From assembly GCA_947069175.1 (NCBI GenBank), contig CAMTDV010000013.1, positions 59,464,610 to 59,528,609 of the forward strand: a stretch of 64,000 bases of DNA, read 5' to 3'. How positions within the stretch are numbered: position 1 is the first letter of the stretch; each line of letters opens with the position of its first letter. Positions 11,282 through 23,890 of this stretch are shown in pieces. Source of the DNA: Scalesia atractyloides. Lineage: Eukaryota; Streptophyta; Magnoliopsida; Asterales; Asteraceae. The translations under genes and the position numbers were made by a program. The notes below the pieces were generated by a model, which was not told the origin of the DNA, made no database searches, and worked only from the letters and a program-made list of their open reading frames with translations.

Positions 11282-11959
11282 GTGTTTCATAATTTGCTCA
11301 TTCATAATCCATTTATAAACATTTCAGGATGCACCTACAAGCAGTTCGTAGACTGCAAGCCACTAAACCATGATGGCACCGACGGTGCCGTGGCATTCGT
11401 GCGATGGACCGAGAAAACGAACTCCACTATCCGGATGAGCAGATGTTCCGCTGACCAGCAAGTTACTTTTGTTACTGGTCTATTTGTTGACGAGGCACTT
11501 ACTTGGTGGAATTTACAAGTGCAAACTCTTGGTGACGATGTTGAGTATGGAATGTCTGGGGAAAATCTAAAAGAAAGGATGAGGGAAAAGTATTGTTCGA
11601 GGGCTGAGCTTCAGAAGTTAGAATCTAAATTCTGGAATCTATCCATGATAGGAGCTAATATCGTGGGTTATAATCAAAGGTTTCACTATCTCTCACGTGT
11701 GATTCCTTATCTTGTGACACCCGAGTTTAAGCGCATTGAGCGTTACATCTGGGGATTAGTCCCAGATATTCGTAGTATGGTTACCGCATCAAATCCTACC
11801 ACCATTACTCAAGCTGTGACCTTGGTCGTTAGTCTCACTGAAGACGCAGTAAGGATGAAAAAGTTGTTTGAGAAAGGAACGGAGAAGAAAGAATCTCATG
11901 TTGAGTGTTTGAATGATGGGAAAACAAGTACTCGAACTTCAAGAAGGGTACTTAATTGA
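11282..11959 (+). pseudogene. E2 gag capsid domain (retrotrans_gag type)
   Basis: The open frame runs 225 codons; capsid similarity starts at about residue 17 (GCTYKQFVDCKPL). The retrotransposon gag signature is clear: AVAFVRWTEKTNSTI, then DEALTWWNLQVQTLG and LKERMREKYCSRAELQKLES, ending IWGLVPDIRSMVTASNP. It would form the cytoplasmic particle that packages element RNA. The frame is lost just before the zinc knuckles, where short CAA repeats (Gln-rich) occur at about 11958-12000. Confidence 0.75.
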
Positions 11960-12089
11960 ACAACAACAACAACCAAGCCAACAACTACAACAACAACAAT
12001 GGCGACAAAAGAGAGAGGTTAACCAGCCAGGAGACGTAAGAGCATTTGTAGCCACAACCAACACGGCCCCAAGAAGAACGAAGGCCCCT

Positions 12090-13530
12090 ATCCCAAGTGC
12101 GGCAAATGCAAGTATCACCATTTGGGTGTTTGTCGGATTTCTAAATGTGATAAGTGTGTCAAGACGGGCCATCATACTAAAGCGTGTTGGACAACTGTAG
12201 GAAGAGGAGGAAATGGAAACGAAAATGGAAACGGGAATGGAAATGGGCGTGAAGCGGGATGTTATGGTTGCAGAAGCAAAAATCATTGGAAGAAAGATTG
12301 TCCCAAGGAAAATCAACCTCGCAGGAGAGCTTTTGTGATTGGAGCAAGGGATGCGCGCCGAGACCCTAATGTGATCACTGGTACGTTTCCTATCAACAAT
12401 CATTTCGCATCCATATTATTTGATACCGGTGCCGAATTTAGCTTTATTTCTATAGAATTTAAAAATATACTAGCGTAGAATCAAGTAAGCTAGATGTTCC
12501 CTATTTTATAGAATTGGCAAACGGTAAATTAGTTGAGACGAGGGAAATCATTGAAGGATGTTCATTGGAACTTAGACATCGAAAATTCAATATCGATCTC
12601 TTACCCATTCAGTTGGGTAGCTTCGACATAGTAGTCGGCATGGATTGGCTATCCGATAATCAAGTAGAAGTCGTGTGCCGTGAGAAGATCATTCGCATAC
12701 CGCTACCGACTGCGGATACCATCGTTATCCATGGAGAGAAGCGCGACACACCCTTGTGGATTTTTAATTGCATGAAAGCCCAAAAGTGCTTATTGAAAGG
12801 TTGCATAGCCTTCCTAGTACACATGGTTGACAAGAAAGCCGAGGAGCCTAAGCTCGAAGATATTCCTGTTGTGAAGGAATTCCCTGAAGTCTTTCCTGAG
12901 GAATTTCCGGGATTACAACCACAACGACAAGTCGAGTTTCACATCGACTTGGTGCCGGGAGTTGCACCCGTAGCCAAGTCTCCATATCGTCTAGCACCTT
13001 CGGAGATGCAGGAGTTATCCACACAACTTCAAGAGTTGTTGAATAAGGGATTCATTCGACCAAGTTTTTCTCCTTGGGGAGCTCCAAATTTATTTGTAAA
13101 AAGGACGGGACGTTCAAAATGTGCACAGATTATCGAGAGTTGAATAAGCTCACCATCAAGAATCGGCACCCACTACCGAGGATTGATGACTTGTTTGACC
13201 AACTGCAAGGATCGAGTTTCTACTCCTAGATAGACTTAAGGTCTGGATATCACTAGTTGCGGATATAAGAAGAAAGCATAGTAAAGACGGCTTTTAGGAC
13301 TCGTGATGGTCATTACGAGTTTCTTGTTATGCCTTTTGGTTTAACAAACACGCAAGCAGTCTTTATGGATTTAATGAATCGCGTGTGCAAGCCGTATCTC
13401 GATAAATTCGTGATAGTATTTATTGATGATATATTAATATATTCACGGTCTGAAGAACAAGCACGAGCAACATTTGAGAACCATTTTGGAGCTACTAAAG
13501 AAAGAGAAACTTTATGTGAAGTTTTCTAAG
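12090..13530 (+). pseudogene. E2 zinc knuckles, protease and reverse transcriptase
   Basis: Frame 12122-12478 holds two zinc knuckle-like motifs (KCDKCVKTGHHTKACW and GCYGCRSKNHWKKDC) and the protease active site ILFDTGAEFSFIS. After a stop, 12514-13143 holds the protease end (GSFDIVVGMDWLS) and the RT entry ([17 protein letters not shown]). RT then shifts frame at about 13100-13330; 13329-13529 carries [15 protein letters not shown] and [10 protein letters not shown], the gypsy RT catalytic box. At least three frame changes and several stops separate these pieces. Confidence 0.78.
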
Positions 13531-14180
13531 TGCAAATTTTGGATTCGCGAAGTACAATTTCTTGGGCACTGTAGACCCATCGAAGATTGAAACAATTATG
13601 AATTTGGAAGCACCCAAGACGCCTACTGAGGTTCGAAAATTTTTGGGATTAGGGGCTATTATCGGAGATTCATTTAGAACTTTTCCAAAGTTGCTAACCT
13701 CACTCACGTAAAAAGACAAAAAGTTCGATGGGGGAGAAAAACAAGAAGAAGCATTTCAACTTCTTAAGGATAAATTATTGATGCACTGATTCTATCACTC
13801 CTGACGGTACCGATGACTTCGTGGTATACTGTGATGCTTCGCATCAAGATTAGGTTGCGTGCTTATGCAATGGGAAAAAGTCACCGCGTATGTGTCACGC
13901 CAACTAAAGGTGCATAAGAAGAACTACACCCCGCACGAACTTGAGTTAGGCGCAATAGTATTTGCTTTAAAAATTTGCGACATTATCTATATGGTAACAA
14001 TGTACTACATTCACGGATCACAAAAGTCTTCAACATATATTAATCAGAAAGAATTAAATGTGCGTCAACGACGTTGGGTTGAATTGCTGAACGACTATGA
14101 TTGTGAGATCAAATATCATCTAGGCAAGGCGAACGTTGTAGCGGATGCCTTGAGCCCAAGGATCGAGTTAAAACCTTAAG
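13531..14180 (+). pseudogene. E2 RNase H and connection region
   Basis: Connection motifs (TPTEVRKFLGL-like) are readable in broken frames at about 13600-13700. Frame 13859-14179 has [20 protein letters not shown] (catalytic Glu) and the RNase H end [14 protein letters not shown] (catalytic Asp). The usual TDHKSL box between them is replaced by HGSQKSST through local damage. It would degrade RNA in the RNA-DNA hybrid. Confidence 0.7.
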
Positions 14181-14333
14181 GGTTCGAGTGCTAGAGATGA
14201 CAATTCAAACGAACCTTACCACACAGATTCATGACGCGCAACTAGAAGCACTCAAGGAAGAACATATTCAAGCGGAATTTATCCGAGGCATGGAGAAACA
14301 ATGAGTGCCAAAGGAAGATGAACTTTATACCTT

Positions 14334-15660
14334 TTGGGTCGAATTTGGGTTCCACTTTTTGGCGGCTTTCGGGAAGTAGTGTTGGATGAAGCACACAAGT
14401 CTGAGTACTCAATCCATTCGGGATCAGATAAAATGTACAAAGACTTGAAGGAATATTATTGGTGGCCTAACCTCAAGAGTGACATCACAACTTACGTGAA
14501 AAAGTGCTTAACTTGCGCAAAGGTTAAGGCCGAGTATCAAAAACCCTCAGGATTGCTACAACAACTCGAGATTCCTGCGTGGGAATGGGAACAAATATCC
14601 ATGGACTTTATTACAAAGTTACCCAGGACCTTGAGAGGTCACGACATGATTTGGGTAATACTGGTTAGATTGACAAAGTCTGCACATTTTCTTCCAATTC
14701 GCGAAAAAAGACAGCACAGAGAAGTTAGCCGAACTTTATCTTAGAGAAATAGTGGCTCATCATGGAGTGCCTATTTCTATCATCTCAGACCGAGACGGTT
14801 CGCTTTGTGTCAAGAATTTGGCAATCTTTTCAGAAGGCCTTTGCCGACTAGATTAAGCACGACCTTCCATCCAAAACCGATGGCCAGAGCGAACGGACCA
14901 TCCAAACACTTGAAGACATGCTTTGTGCATGTGTAATGGATGGAAGCAATTGGGATACTCACCTTCCTTTGGTGGAATTCTCCTATAACAATAGTTACCA
15001 CACAAGCATACAAGCCACTTCGTTCGAAGCTCTTTATGGTCGAAAATGTCGTTCTCTGTTATGTTGGGCAGAAGTTGGCGATAAAGAAGTAATTGGTCCT
15101 GAATTAGTTAAGAGACTACTGATAAGATTTTTCCAATTCGAGACCGTATTAAAGCGGCTCGTGATCGACAGAAGAGCTACGCTGACAAGAGAAGAAAACC
15201 ATTATCCTTCAAGGTCGGAAACAAGGTATAGTTTCGCCTTGGAAGGGCGTGGCTTGATTTGGTAAGCGCGGGAAGCTTGACCCACAGTACATCAAACCAT
15301 TTGAAATTTTGGCAAAGGTTGGTATCGTTGCCTACAAGTTGAAATTACCGGATGAACTTAGTGGCGTACACGACACATTCCATGTGTCAAATATCAAAAA
15401 GAGTCCAACACAAGAAATCAGTTATCATCCCTGCGGATGAGATACATATAGATGACAAGCTCCAATTTACTGAAGAACCCGTTGAGGTTATGGACTTGTC
15501 CAGAAAACTAGGAGAAGTCGTATCAGACTAGTCAAAGTCCAATGGAACTCACGACACAGACCTGAATATACTTGGAACGTGAAGACCAAATCAAAGCCAA
15601 ATACCCTCACCTGTTTGAGAAGACTCCTGCAATGGATGACTCAGCTTGAATTTCGGGACT
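14334..15660 (+). pseudogene. E2 integrase with chromodomain remains
   Basis: Frame 14334-14744 has the zinc-binding head ([33 protein letters not shown]) and the first core strand ([18 protein letters not shown]; the usual catalytic Asp reads Val). A frame change follows; 14918-15265 has [20 protein letters not shown] and [15 protein letters not shown]. The C-terminal part (HDTFHVSNIKKS-like, then IKAKYPHLFEKTPAMDDSA) is readable to about 15650 in shifted frames; it aligns with the chromodomain end of element H. Inactive. Confidence 0.72.
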
Positions 15661-15670
15661 ATGTTCTTTT

Positions 15671-15684
15671 AAACTGGGGGAGTA
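15671..15684 (+). promoter_or_regulatory. E2 polypurine tract
   Basis: AAACTGGGGGAGTA directly before TGTGATAACC. It follows the GAATTTCGGGAC wording common after Tekay pol, and marks the 3' LTR start. Confidence 0.7.
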
Positions 15685-17120
15685 TGTGATAACCTGTCAC
15701 CTTCAGGTATTGAACAGTCAATTATATTATACAATTATGTGTTTTGAACATCTGAACAGCATGATTACATGGCATACACCTAGAAAACACACTAAGTACA
15801 TTACATGATGCATATTATTCATTTTAGTGGTTACAACTCAAAAACAACTTAAGACAATGCTTCAGAACAACTAGTAGACTAGCTGTGTTAGCACAGCTTC
15901 AGTACTCAGCTAAATAGCATATTTAGGACTTAGTTGGGAGTCCAACATCAATTATATATTAAACCTCATGTGAGGAACACAAGGATTCATGCTAACATTT
16001 TCTGGAAACATTACATACATTAAAACTGTCCAAAATACACACTCAGTGACAATTCAGCATAATTCAGCAAAATTCAGCATCCACTAGCTTGTGTGATATT
16101 CAGAAATAGTGCTAAACTTCATAAACTACCTAAAGGATGTTGAAAGTATCATCTTTGCACAAAAACATATCATATCATACAAGTCTTGAAAGTTAACGTT
16201 TCAACGAACTGACAACGGAACGAACACCCAGACACAACCAAACACATCCTATGAACTAGTTAACAATATTATAAACATCATCCAACTAGTTTGATTCATT
16301 AAACACATTGTTTTACATAAGAATCCCTAAAATCCCTACAAGTTGCTTAAACCTCCGTTTGGGACCCGATAATGAATCTAGCACCTGTAAGCAACCGAAC
16401 ATGAACTAGACATAAATTATGGATGAGTTAATATTGTTTAACAATGTTAAGCTTATATATGGCACCACACATCCTAAATTACATCGAAAGTCCCTAATAC
16501 ATAAAACCCCTAACTAAATCCCCTAAATCCTTACTAAATAACTTAACTATATTTAAAACATAACCAAGACCCCCTACTAATGGACGGTCAAACATGGGGC
16601 TTAATGTTAGCTTAAGTGTTAAGGGTTAATAGAATTATTTGGTGGAGGAAGTTCTTGCATAAAGATATAAGAGGACATGAATCATACACCTAAATCTTAT
16701 CTTATCACCTTCACAAAAAATCAAACTTCATCTCTCCTTCTCCTTCCTTCAACCTCACAACCACACCACCTCCAAATCACCTCCATCATCAAGTGATCTT
16801 CAAGCTAGTCCAAGCATATCCAAGGGTATCTCAAGATAGATTAAAAAGGTGTCAAGTCTTGGAAGCTCAAGGACCTCTTCAAGGAGCTATTAACCACCAA
16901 CTTTCCATCATCTTCATCTTCTAAGTTGTCAAGTCGTGGAAACAAAACACATTTTTAAAGATGGATGAACATGTTAAACACAAGGTTAAAATACTACATG
17001 GTTTTATTAACTTTCAAGTTCATCATAACATGAAAAATGCACCTATATGCATATATTATACTTGTGGAAATTGTTGTGAAGAAATTGATGAGTTTTTGAA
17101 GCTTAAATACATGTTTTAAA

Positions 17121-17586
17121 GCATGGAAAACCCCCAAAATATAGGGAAACTATGGTAAAATTTTTATAAAATATAAACACTTAGAAAAATATATTTCAAC
17201 AAGGTTCTTACAAGTAAACTTGTTTAAAAGTAATAGATATAAAAATTCCCATATTTGGTATAAAATGTAAATCAAAAAAGTTATGGCTTTTTCTAAAAAT
17301 AAAGATGGATATAAGTAAATATTTTAAAAAATATATATTTAGTGATCATAAAAATTATATGCCATGTGTATATTGTTTGTATTAGTTATATATAAATTAG
17401 GGAATTGAAATAAAGCACACAAACAAATACAATAAGAATCAGCAAACAAAAATTTACAAGAATATATATATATATATTCTTGCAAAATTTTGTTTGCACG
17501 GAAAACCCCCAAAATCTAGGGGAAACTATGGCAAAATTTTTATAAAATATAAAAACTTAGAAAAATATATTTTAACAAAGTTCTTA
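17121..17586 (+). repeat. Internal duplication in E2 LTR
   Basis: A 90-bp segment starting GCATGGAAAACCCCCAAAAT (17121-17210) recurs at 17496-17586 with few changes, 375 bp downstream. The spacer ends with a TA repeat, and a longer TA run follows the second copy. Confidence 0.75.
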
Positions 17587-17604
17587 TCTGATTTGTCCAT
17601 AATT

Positions 17605-17640
<36 letters not shown>

Positions 17641-18556
17641 TACCGTGGATACAGATTATGGACAAATCGGACATTTGGACTATATAAGATTTCAGACTAA
17701 ATATATAATATATCGAAGCTTGGTAAATATTATTTTCAAAACCGAACAAATGATAAATATATATTTCTACAAGTATATAAAATATATCATATTTTTCAAT
17801 CCAAAAAATAAATTAGTTTTGAATTGTATAAGGATATATATTTCATCGACATCTTAAAAGTTATTGTTTGGTGGAAAACAAAAATATATATTATTTTTAA
17901 GATACATATACTTCCCAAGCATAAAGTGTATATATATCTATTGGACATATCTTAAAATTACATATTTTAAGAATATTAAAGTTGTGTACAAGAATATACG
18001 TAATCCTATACGTACAAATACATGCCAACATATACCACTAATACTTGGTGAAAATACCATTATACAAGTATTATACATAACTATGAGAATACAAATTTAA
18101 ATACACAAACACTCATAATACAAGTATACCCACACTGGGGAATATACACATGTATAATACTTAACAAATAACACATTTGGTCATGTGTACCTTAAACATA
18201 TGCACATGGATAATTATATATCAAGACATGTTAAAAATAGAATATTTTTAACAAATCCATTTTAATTACAAATGTTTTATAAAATGGTGCATACAAATAA
18301 TACAAGTTAAATTATAATATTTTAACTAATACATTGAACTTGGCATTATATATAATTATGAAGACTTATATATGGTACATATCCGACGATGGCATCGCCG
18401 AGGCAAACGGGTGGAACCCAATTATGAGAAGTCATGAACACATACATCCTACCCGTGCGAGGCATAAAGACAAGAGGGCTAGGCCCATCCACACAACACA
18501 CGAGATGCAAGGATGTATATATATATATATATATATATTTGATGGAATATGTATAT

Positions 18557-18676
18557 TGACATCATACATCGAAAATACATCTCAGCTGACATCATACATC
18601 GAAAATACACCTCAGCTGACGTCAAACATAAAAAATGCATCTTAGTTGACATCATACATCGAAAATACATCTCAGC
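18557..18676 (+). repeat. 30-bp minisatellite, four units
   Basis: Units at 18557, 18587, 18617 and 18647, each exactly 30 bp, starting TGACATCATACATCGAAAAT. Unit 3 is the most diverged. The open frames through it on both strands are only a by-product of the 30-bp period. Confidence 0.85.
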
Positions 18677-19539
18677 AGAACATAGTTCTGAACAAGTCTT
18701 AATAAATGTTTAAGACAAGAGACTTAAACATGAGTTGTTACAAAGACCGAAGTGTCTAACAAAACCTAGCATGTTTGTAGATTGCTAAACAAACCAAGGA
18801 AAAGTATGTGAGATAAACATAGTTTACAGAACACAATCCAGTGAGTTCATGTCCCCCTTTTCATCTTAATTGTTTTACTGTTTTACAACTATCGGGGGAA
18901 ATAATGTTTAATGGTATGATAAGCTAGGGAATACAACAACTTAGATCATGTGCGAATAGGGTGGAACTTAAGCACCAATAATCTTGTTTAAGACCACGGT
19001 ACAAAGGTTAGATCTAGCGGGTGTTGGCGATCCCCACTCTTGGTCATGGACCCACACGGAAGAGTGCATTTGTTGTTCTAGTCGAGATTAATCGACGAAT
19101 ATCGTCTAGGTTTGATGCTTGCTATGTCGTCACACATATTAATGTCCTTGTAAAACATGTAATTTAGGAAATTAGTGGACCAATTCGGGGAATTTTAGTC
19201 AAGGAAAGCAAGTGTCAAGTCTCCATGCCAACTTTTGAAGTGTTTGCCCATTATATACCGCCTCCTTGCAGTGATATAAGGGTCAAAGCGTTATCATTTT
19301 AAAACTTGCATCTTGGATGTGCAACGCTAAGACAACTTATTTTCATTTTATGGTTTGTAAACCATGTACTCAACTTATGTTGCATTTTGAAACAATATTG
19401 ACAATGGCATTGGAGCTTGTTTTATTCATTTAGTATGTTCACTTATATTGTATGCAATGAGAATCAATCAGATAACACCTCGCGCTTCCTCCTATGAGTG
19501 GATGTGACATACGGTCGTTGTCCCATGTCAAACATTTGT

Positions 19540-19818
19540 ACTGGATTTGTAAAAGACAGGTTGAGGTGCTACAAATGCCATGAACTAGGACACTTTGCTA
19601 GAGATTGCAAGAAGACACCAGTGGGTTATTAATCAACTCAAGCTGCTGCTGCTAGGTACTCAGAGAGATCCATGGTTCCTGTTACTCCAACTCAAACGTC
19701 AACTTCAACTTCATCTAGCCAAGGAGGATCTGGAGCAGGACAGGTGCTGATGGTACAAGAGCAACATGGATTTAGCTGGGTAAATGTTGCAACTCAAGTG
19801 GAATCTCCGAATATCTAG
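19540..19818 (+). pseudogene. E3 gag C-terminal part with zinc knuckle
   Basis: Reads LRCYKCHELGHFARDCKKTP, a CX2CX4HX4C knuckle that binds element RNA, then after one stop a Ser/Thr-rich tail (TPTQTSTSTSSSQGGSG) ending GFSWVNVATQVE before a TAG at about 19816. The sequence upstream of 19540 has no gag similarity that I can see, since the E2 LTR ends at 19509. Confidence 0.65.
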
Positions 19819-19989
19819 GAAGTTGTAGAAAATCATCTCCAATGCTTGATGGCGCAAACTGAGGAACCCAAAACTCTCCCCAAAACGGTAAACTCTCTTT
19901 TGTGTTCTGAACACTGTAGAAATAAGATTGCACATATGAGAGCGTAAATTTCGCTCTAATAAAAGATTACAACAGTGCGATGTCTAAGT

Positions 19990-21560
19990 GTATTGCTCTT
20001 TGAGAGAACAATAAAATTCTCTATGAAAAGATTAACGCACTAAAGAAGGACATAGCTCAGCTCCACTTGGATGTCAATCAACAGAAATGTTGGGTCCATG
20101 ATTACAAAAACAGACTAAATTTGAAAACAATGGAGTGCGACTCCATGAGAGCTTCTCACTGGAAGTATCAACAAAATGAGTTAAGCATTAAGAAATTTGA
20201 TACTTCTAGTGACACTATTCTTAATCTATGTACTGTACAGCTTGCATTCAAAGAAAACAAGGGCAAAGGGTAGGGTTATACACAAGTTCCTCTGCCATAT
20301 AATCATAATTACTCAAGAATGCCCGCTATTGAGCAAGAATTGGAAAATTATGATAAATTGATGTATAGCAAACCAAGGGATTACATTCCTTGGGAACCTT
20401 TCAAACCAAAGAACGCCAGACCCACCGATTTTCAAAAGCCCATGAGTTTTGTTAAAGATATAATGAAGAATGCTCAATGAATCTGTTGAAAATTTAAAAT
20501 ATGAAAAGGAGTCAATAAAAACTCCATCCAAGGAACCACAAGATAAGGCATCAACATCTGATTCTATAGATAATTTTAACTATTTTAGTGTATGTGAAGA
20601 GTCACTGATAGTAGAGGAACGGTCGGAAGTGAATGATGAACCACATCCAATTGATGCTGATGATTCAGATGTTTCTTTGTGTGATAAACATGATAATTAC
20701 GTTTGGAACTTTGTTCAGTCCATGGTTTTTGAGACTCAGGGTTTTTCTGAAGTTGTTAAAACTGAAACTTAAAATGATGTGTTTTTTATTCTGATTGTGA
20801 TTTAACTGTTTTATCAGAGGAGTCTAAGGCATCTGTTTTCGAGTGATTTAGAAAACTATTCTAGTTTCCCTGAAAGCTCAACTAATACTTCGGATCTCTC
20901 TAAAAGTTGTGAAGATGAAAATATTATTGTGTTGGATTGTGTGAATGAAGTGTTGAAGATCAGGAGTTGTCTGATAAATCTGACAATCAGACTGAAGATT
21001 CTAGCTCATCTGGATAATGAGCAAAGTGGTTATGATGGTCAAATTATTGACGAAAATTCCTCATCATATGATAATCAAGAATCAACTGTTCCTGAAAGCT
21101 TGGTGTCTAATGAAACGACTTCCAAAGAAACTAATACAGTCATCACAAAAAGCTCAGTTTCTAAAGAATAGGTTTCAAATGAGACTAAGCCTACAGGATC
21201 CACTCCTACAAAGAAAAGGCGATTTTGAAAAACCAGAAAACAACATAAAATGAAAACTCAAGAGGAAATCTTCTCAGATGTTGTTAACAAAAATCAAAAG
21301 AAAAACCCATCTCAAAAGCTAACTGAATCGAAGTTGAAGGGTAAAGTTATCAATGCTCATTCTTGTGCTGATGATTGTGAGAAGGTTTCATCAAAGAGTA
21401 AATATGCACACAAGAAATCAGCACCTAGTGGAAAGAAGAGACCAAATCAGCTCCCAAGAATAACACAAGCAGAACTAAGAGTATTTTTCTCGAAAAGACA
21501 AACTTGTTTTAATTGTTCAATTTCGGGCACATAGCTAGAAATTGTGTTCATCGTCCTCTC
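19990..21560 (+). pseudogene. E3 gag-pol linker, coiled-coil and second zinc knuckle
   Basis: A long low-complexity linker in several frames. The first part is a Lys/Glu-rich helical segment (KINALKKDIAQLHLDVNQQK, 20030-20090) running into 20067-20273. Then an acidic Ser/Asp-rich part (20470-20772, 20929-21171) and a Lys-rich part (21250-21534) ending in RQTCFNCSISG with ARNCVHRP in a shifted frame: a second CCHC knuckle broken by an indel at about 21531. Linkers of this kind between gag and protease are familiar from SIRE-like elements. Frame breaks at about 20272, 20478, 20770, 21170 and 21530. Confidence 0.55.
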
Positions 21561-21989
21561 ATATCTTACCATTTTAGGAAGACCTATCATTAGACGGCTT
21601 CGCACTATCGATGTCATAGGACATCAATTCTCTCAAGCCAAGCCTTCTGATACGGACTAGAATCTAGCAAAGAAAATCAATCAAAAGCTTTCAAACTAAA
21701 ATGGTTTCCAAAATCTGTCTAAGAAATTAAATGCAACATCTACAAAATTTATTCCGAACAACAAAGATTCAAAATCTGGAAACCCAAAATCCTTGCCTGA
21801 TCTCAGTTTTAGTGTTCTCAGTCATCAAACTCTGCATCCTTTTCCTTTCGAACCTCAAACACTACAAAAAGTCATATGATCTTTCATGGGGTTTCGCGAA
21901 CGAAAAGTGATGGTCAACCCAGGTCGAATATGGTATGGGTTCCAGTTTCTTACTAATCCCATTATGTGTACAGGAACGGCTATGGAGGG

Positions 21990-22560
21990 CTGTCGTTAGA
22001 CTTTGGTTTATCGAAAGTGGTTGAACCAGACACATGATAGGGGACATCCCCAGTTGAACGACATCAAAATCTTCGACGACGGATTTGTCACCTTTGCAGG
22101 AGGAGAAAATGGAAGAATTACTATGAAAGGTATGATAAAAAACGGGGTCCTCAGCTTCTCTAATGTCAATTATGTTCCTGAACTCAAACCTCCTTAGTGT
22201 ATCCCAAACGTGTGACAACGGATTAAAACTTCTCTTCACCAAAGGCAACTGCGTGGTTTTAAAGCCCGGAATTGTCATACCCGAAGATTGGTACTTGATG
22301 AAGCTAAGTGCCAGGGAAATGCTTACATGATTGATACGAATAAAGCCCCCATTGATCAAGTCACGTGTTTGTTTTCTAAAATTGTTGAACACGATGCTAT
22401 GTTGTGTCATCGTCGGCTTGGCCATTTGAACATGAAGAATCTTAATCGACTGGCGAAAGGAGGTCTAGTTAGAAACTTACCAATCATAGATTTTACGTAG
22501 ATCGAGAAATGTGAATCATATGCTCATGGGAAGCAGCATCGTAAGCCTCAAGCTTGTGCA
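21990..22560 (+). pseudogene. E3 post-protease region and GAG-pre-integrase domain
   Basis: Frame 22003-22197 has FVTFAGGENGRITMKGMIKN and VLSFSNVNYVPELK, matching the segment after the copia protease in E1 and E4. After a frame change, 22288-22500 has the pre-integrase region ending HDAMLCHRRLGHLNMKNLNR, where the LGH.N wording supplies the zinc-binding His pair. The protease Asp motif upstream is not readable. Confidence 0.68.
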
Positions 22561-22569
22561 CACGACATA

Positions 22570-23205
22570 TAAAGTTCTAGAACTGCTTCACATGGATCTT
22601 TTTGGTCATGTAATTGGGCTAAGCATTGGGGGAAAACATTACTGCTTGGTCATCACTGATGATTTTTCTCGCTTCACTTAGGTATGTTTCTTGGAACAAA
22701 AGAGTGAAACTACAGGTCTGATAAAGAAATTTGTCACTCTCATGGATAACCAAGCAAAGGAGCGAGTGAAAATCATTCGTTGCGACAATGGGACAGAGTT
22801 TAATGATGCTGAGCTTAATAATTCCTGTGCTTTAAAAGATATTGACCGTCAATATAGTGTAGCTCGAACTCCACAACAAACTGGAGTTGCTGAAAGACGC
22901 AATCGTACTCTCATTGAAGCTGCTCGTACGATGCTGATAGATTCTGGCCTTCCACTGATATTTTGGGTAGAAGCAGTGAAAACACCTGCTATGTTCAAAA
23001 TCATGCACTAATCAACAAACGTCACATGAAGACGCCGTATGAGATAGTTGAAGGACAGAAACCCTCTATACAACATTTCCGCACTTTTGGTTGTCCTTGT
23101 GTTCTCCTAACCATGGATGTTAATGAAGCCAGAGGTGATCCATGTTATTTCATTGGCTATGCTAAAAACACCACACATCGAGTATACAACAAAATAAAGA
23201 AGTAA
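22570..23205 (+). pseudogene. E3 integrase core
   Basis: Readable as LLHMDLFGHVIGLSIGGKHY, then CLVITDDFSRFT (catalytic Asp), a stop, IIRCDNGTEFNDAEL (second Asp) and TGVAERRNRTLIEAARTML (catalytic Glu). All three DDE residues are present but spread over frames 22691-23011 and 22963-23205. The C-terminal part has QHFRTFGCPCVLL and the GDPCYFIGYAKNTTHRVYN segment. Would insert element DNA; inactive through at least two frame breaks. Confidence 0.75.
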
Positions 23206-23890
23206 ATCATGGAAACGTACTACGTGGATTGGCTGGAAGAAAATCCCAAATACGCACAAATTGGACCTGATTAGTTATATGATTATTCCTCCTAGTTTAA
23301 GTCATTTAATATTCTCTCTAATGTGATTGTTACTACAGATGTCTCAAGTACAATGATACCTATCCCCGTCATAGCTGAATATGATGTTGTACCTATTCAA
23401 GATGCTTTCAAGAAGCTTATTGTGGTCCATTGGAATTTCATGAAGCCACTACTGCATCGCACCCTTCCTCACCAGTTCAGGAGCTAGTTCCTGAACCAAC
23501 AACAACAACTAATCCTGATGATGTAGTTCACAACAATGAATCCTCCACACAACAAACTGTTGTTGGTCCTTCAAGTGTAAATGACCAAGGAACTTCATTG
23601 TTTTCGGAGCTGATTCCGTCAGATTGCACTCCACCGGTGATCAACACTGCTGCTGCATCAAATGAGGGGGAGCAATCTGGGATAGTATGAGGAAGTTTTT
23701 CTAATCTATAATAACACTTGCATGCACCTGCTGTAGCAATCCCACATCATGTTTAGAAAAGCTATACTATTACGAACGTTATTAGTCCTGTAACTGCTGG
23801 TGTTTAGACCCGCAGTAGATCAGGAACCATTAACACCTGTTTGTATTCATCCTTCATTTCACAGATTGAGCCTAAGAGCATTGATGTTTC
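23206..23890 (+). pseudogene. E3 integrase-RT linker
   Basis: Low-complexity linker. Frame 23430-23690 (86 codons) is Ser/Thr/Pro-rich (VQELVPEPTTTTNPDD) as in other copia elements before RT. No domain or catalytic residue is visible, and several stops interrupt it. Confidence 0.5.

Larger units (their letters stand above)
9017..19509 (+). mobile_element. Ty3/gypsy chromovirus E2 (Tekay-like), decayed
   Basis: Bounded by a truncated 5' LTR (9017-9946) and a 3.8 kb 3' LTR (15685-19509) whose last 0.8 kb matches it. Internally: PBS for initiator Met-tRNA, gag, zinc knuckles, protease, RT, RNase H, integrase and chromodomain remains in gypsy order. All frames are broken many times. The 5' copy has about 140 bp (about 9455-9600) missing from the 3' copy. 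The missing start of the 5' LTR removes any target-site test. The element sits between the Athila-like remnant and the 5'-truncated copia element E3. Confidence 0.8.
15685..19509 (+). repeat. E2 3' LTR, 3.8 kb
   Basis: Starts TGTGATAACC after the polypurine tract and ends GGATGTGACA; the last 0.8 kb matches the 5' LTR. The interior is AT-rich with no credible gene. It contains an internal duplication (17121-17210 and 17496-17586), TA microsatellites (17466-17480, 17611-17636, 18513-18538) and a 30-bp minisatellite (18557-18676). Possible transcription leader: the CT-rich CTTCATCTCTCCTTCTCCTT stretch near 16727. The LTR length is unusual but fits the 2.6 and 3.1 kb LTRs of H and G. Confidence 0.65.

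Noticed and set aside
11939..12403. 154-codon minus-strand frame in E2
   Set aside because: Opposite strand of the zinc-knuckle region; its Cys/Ser-rich composition comes from CAA and GGAAAT repeats read backwards.
17494..18100. Small Ile/Tyr-rich ORFs in E2 LTR
   Set aside because: They follow TA microsatellites and AT-rich DNA on both strands; no start context or domain.
21862..22425. 187-codon minus-strand frame in E3
   Set aside because: It lies opposite the E3 pre-integrase region, which has clear copia wording on the plus strand; the minus frame shows no domain.
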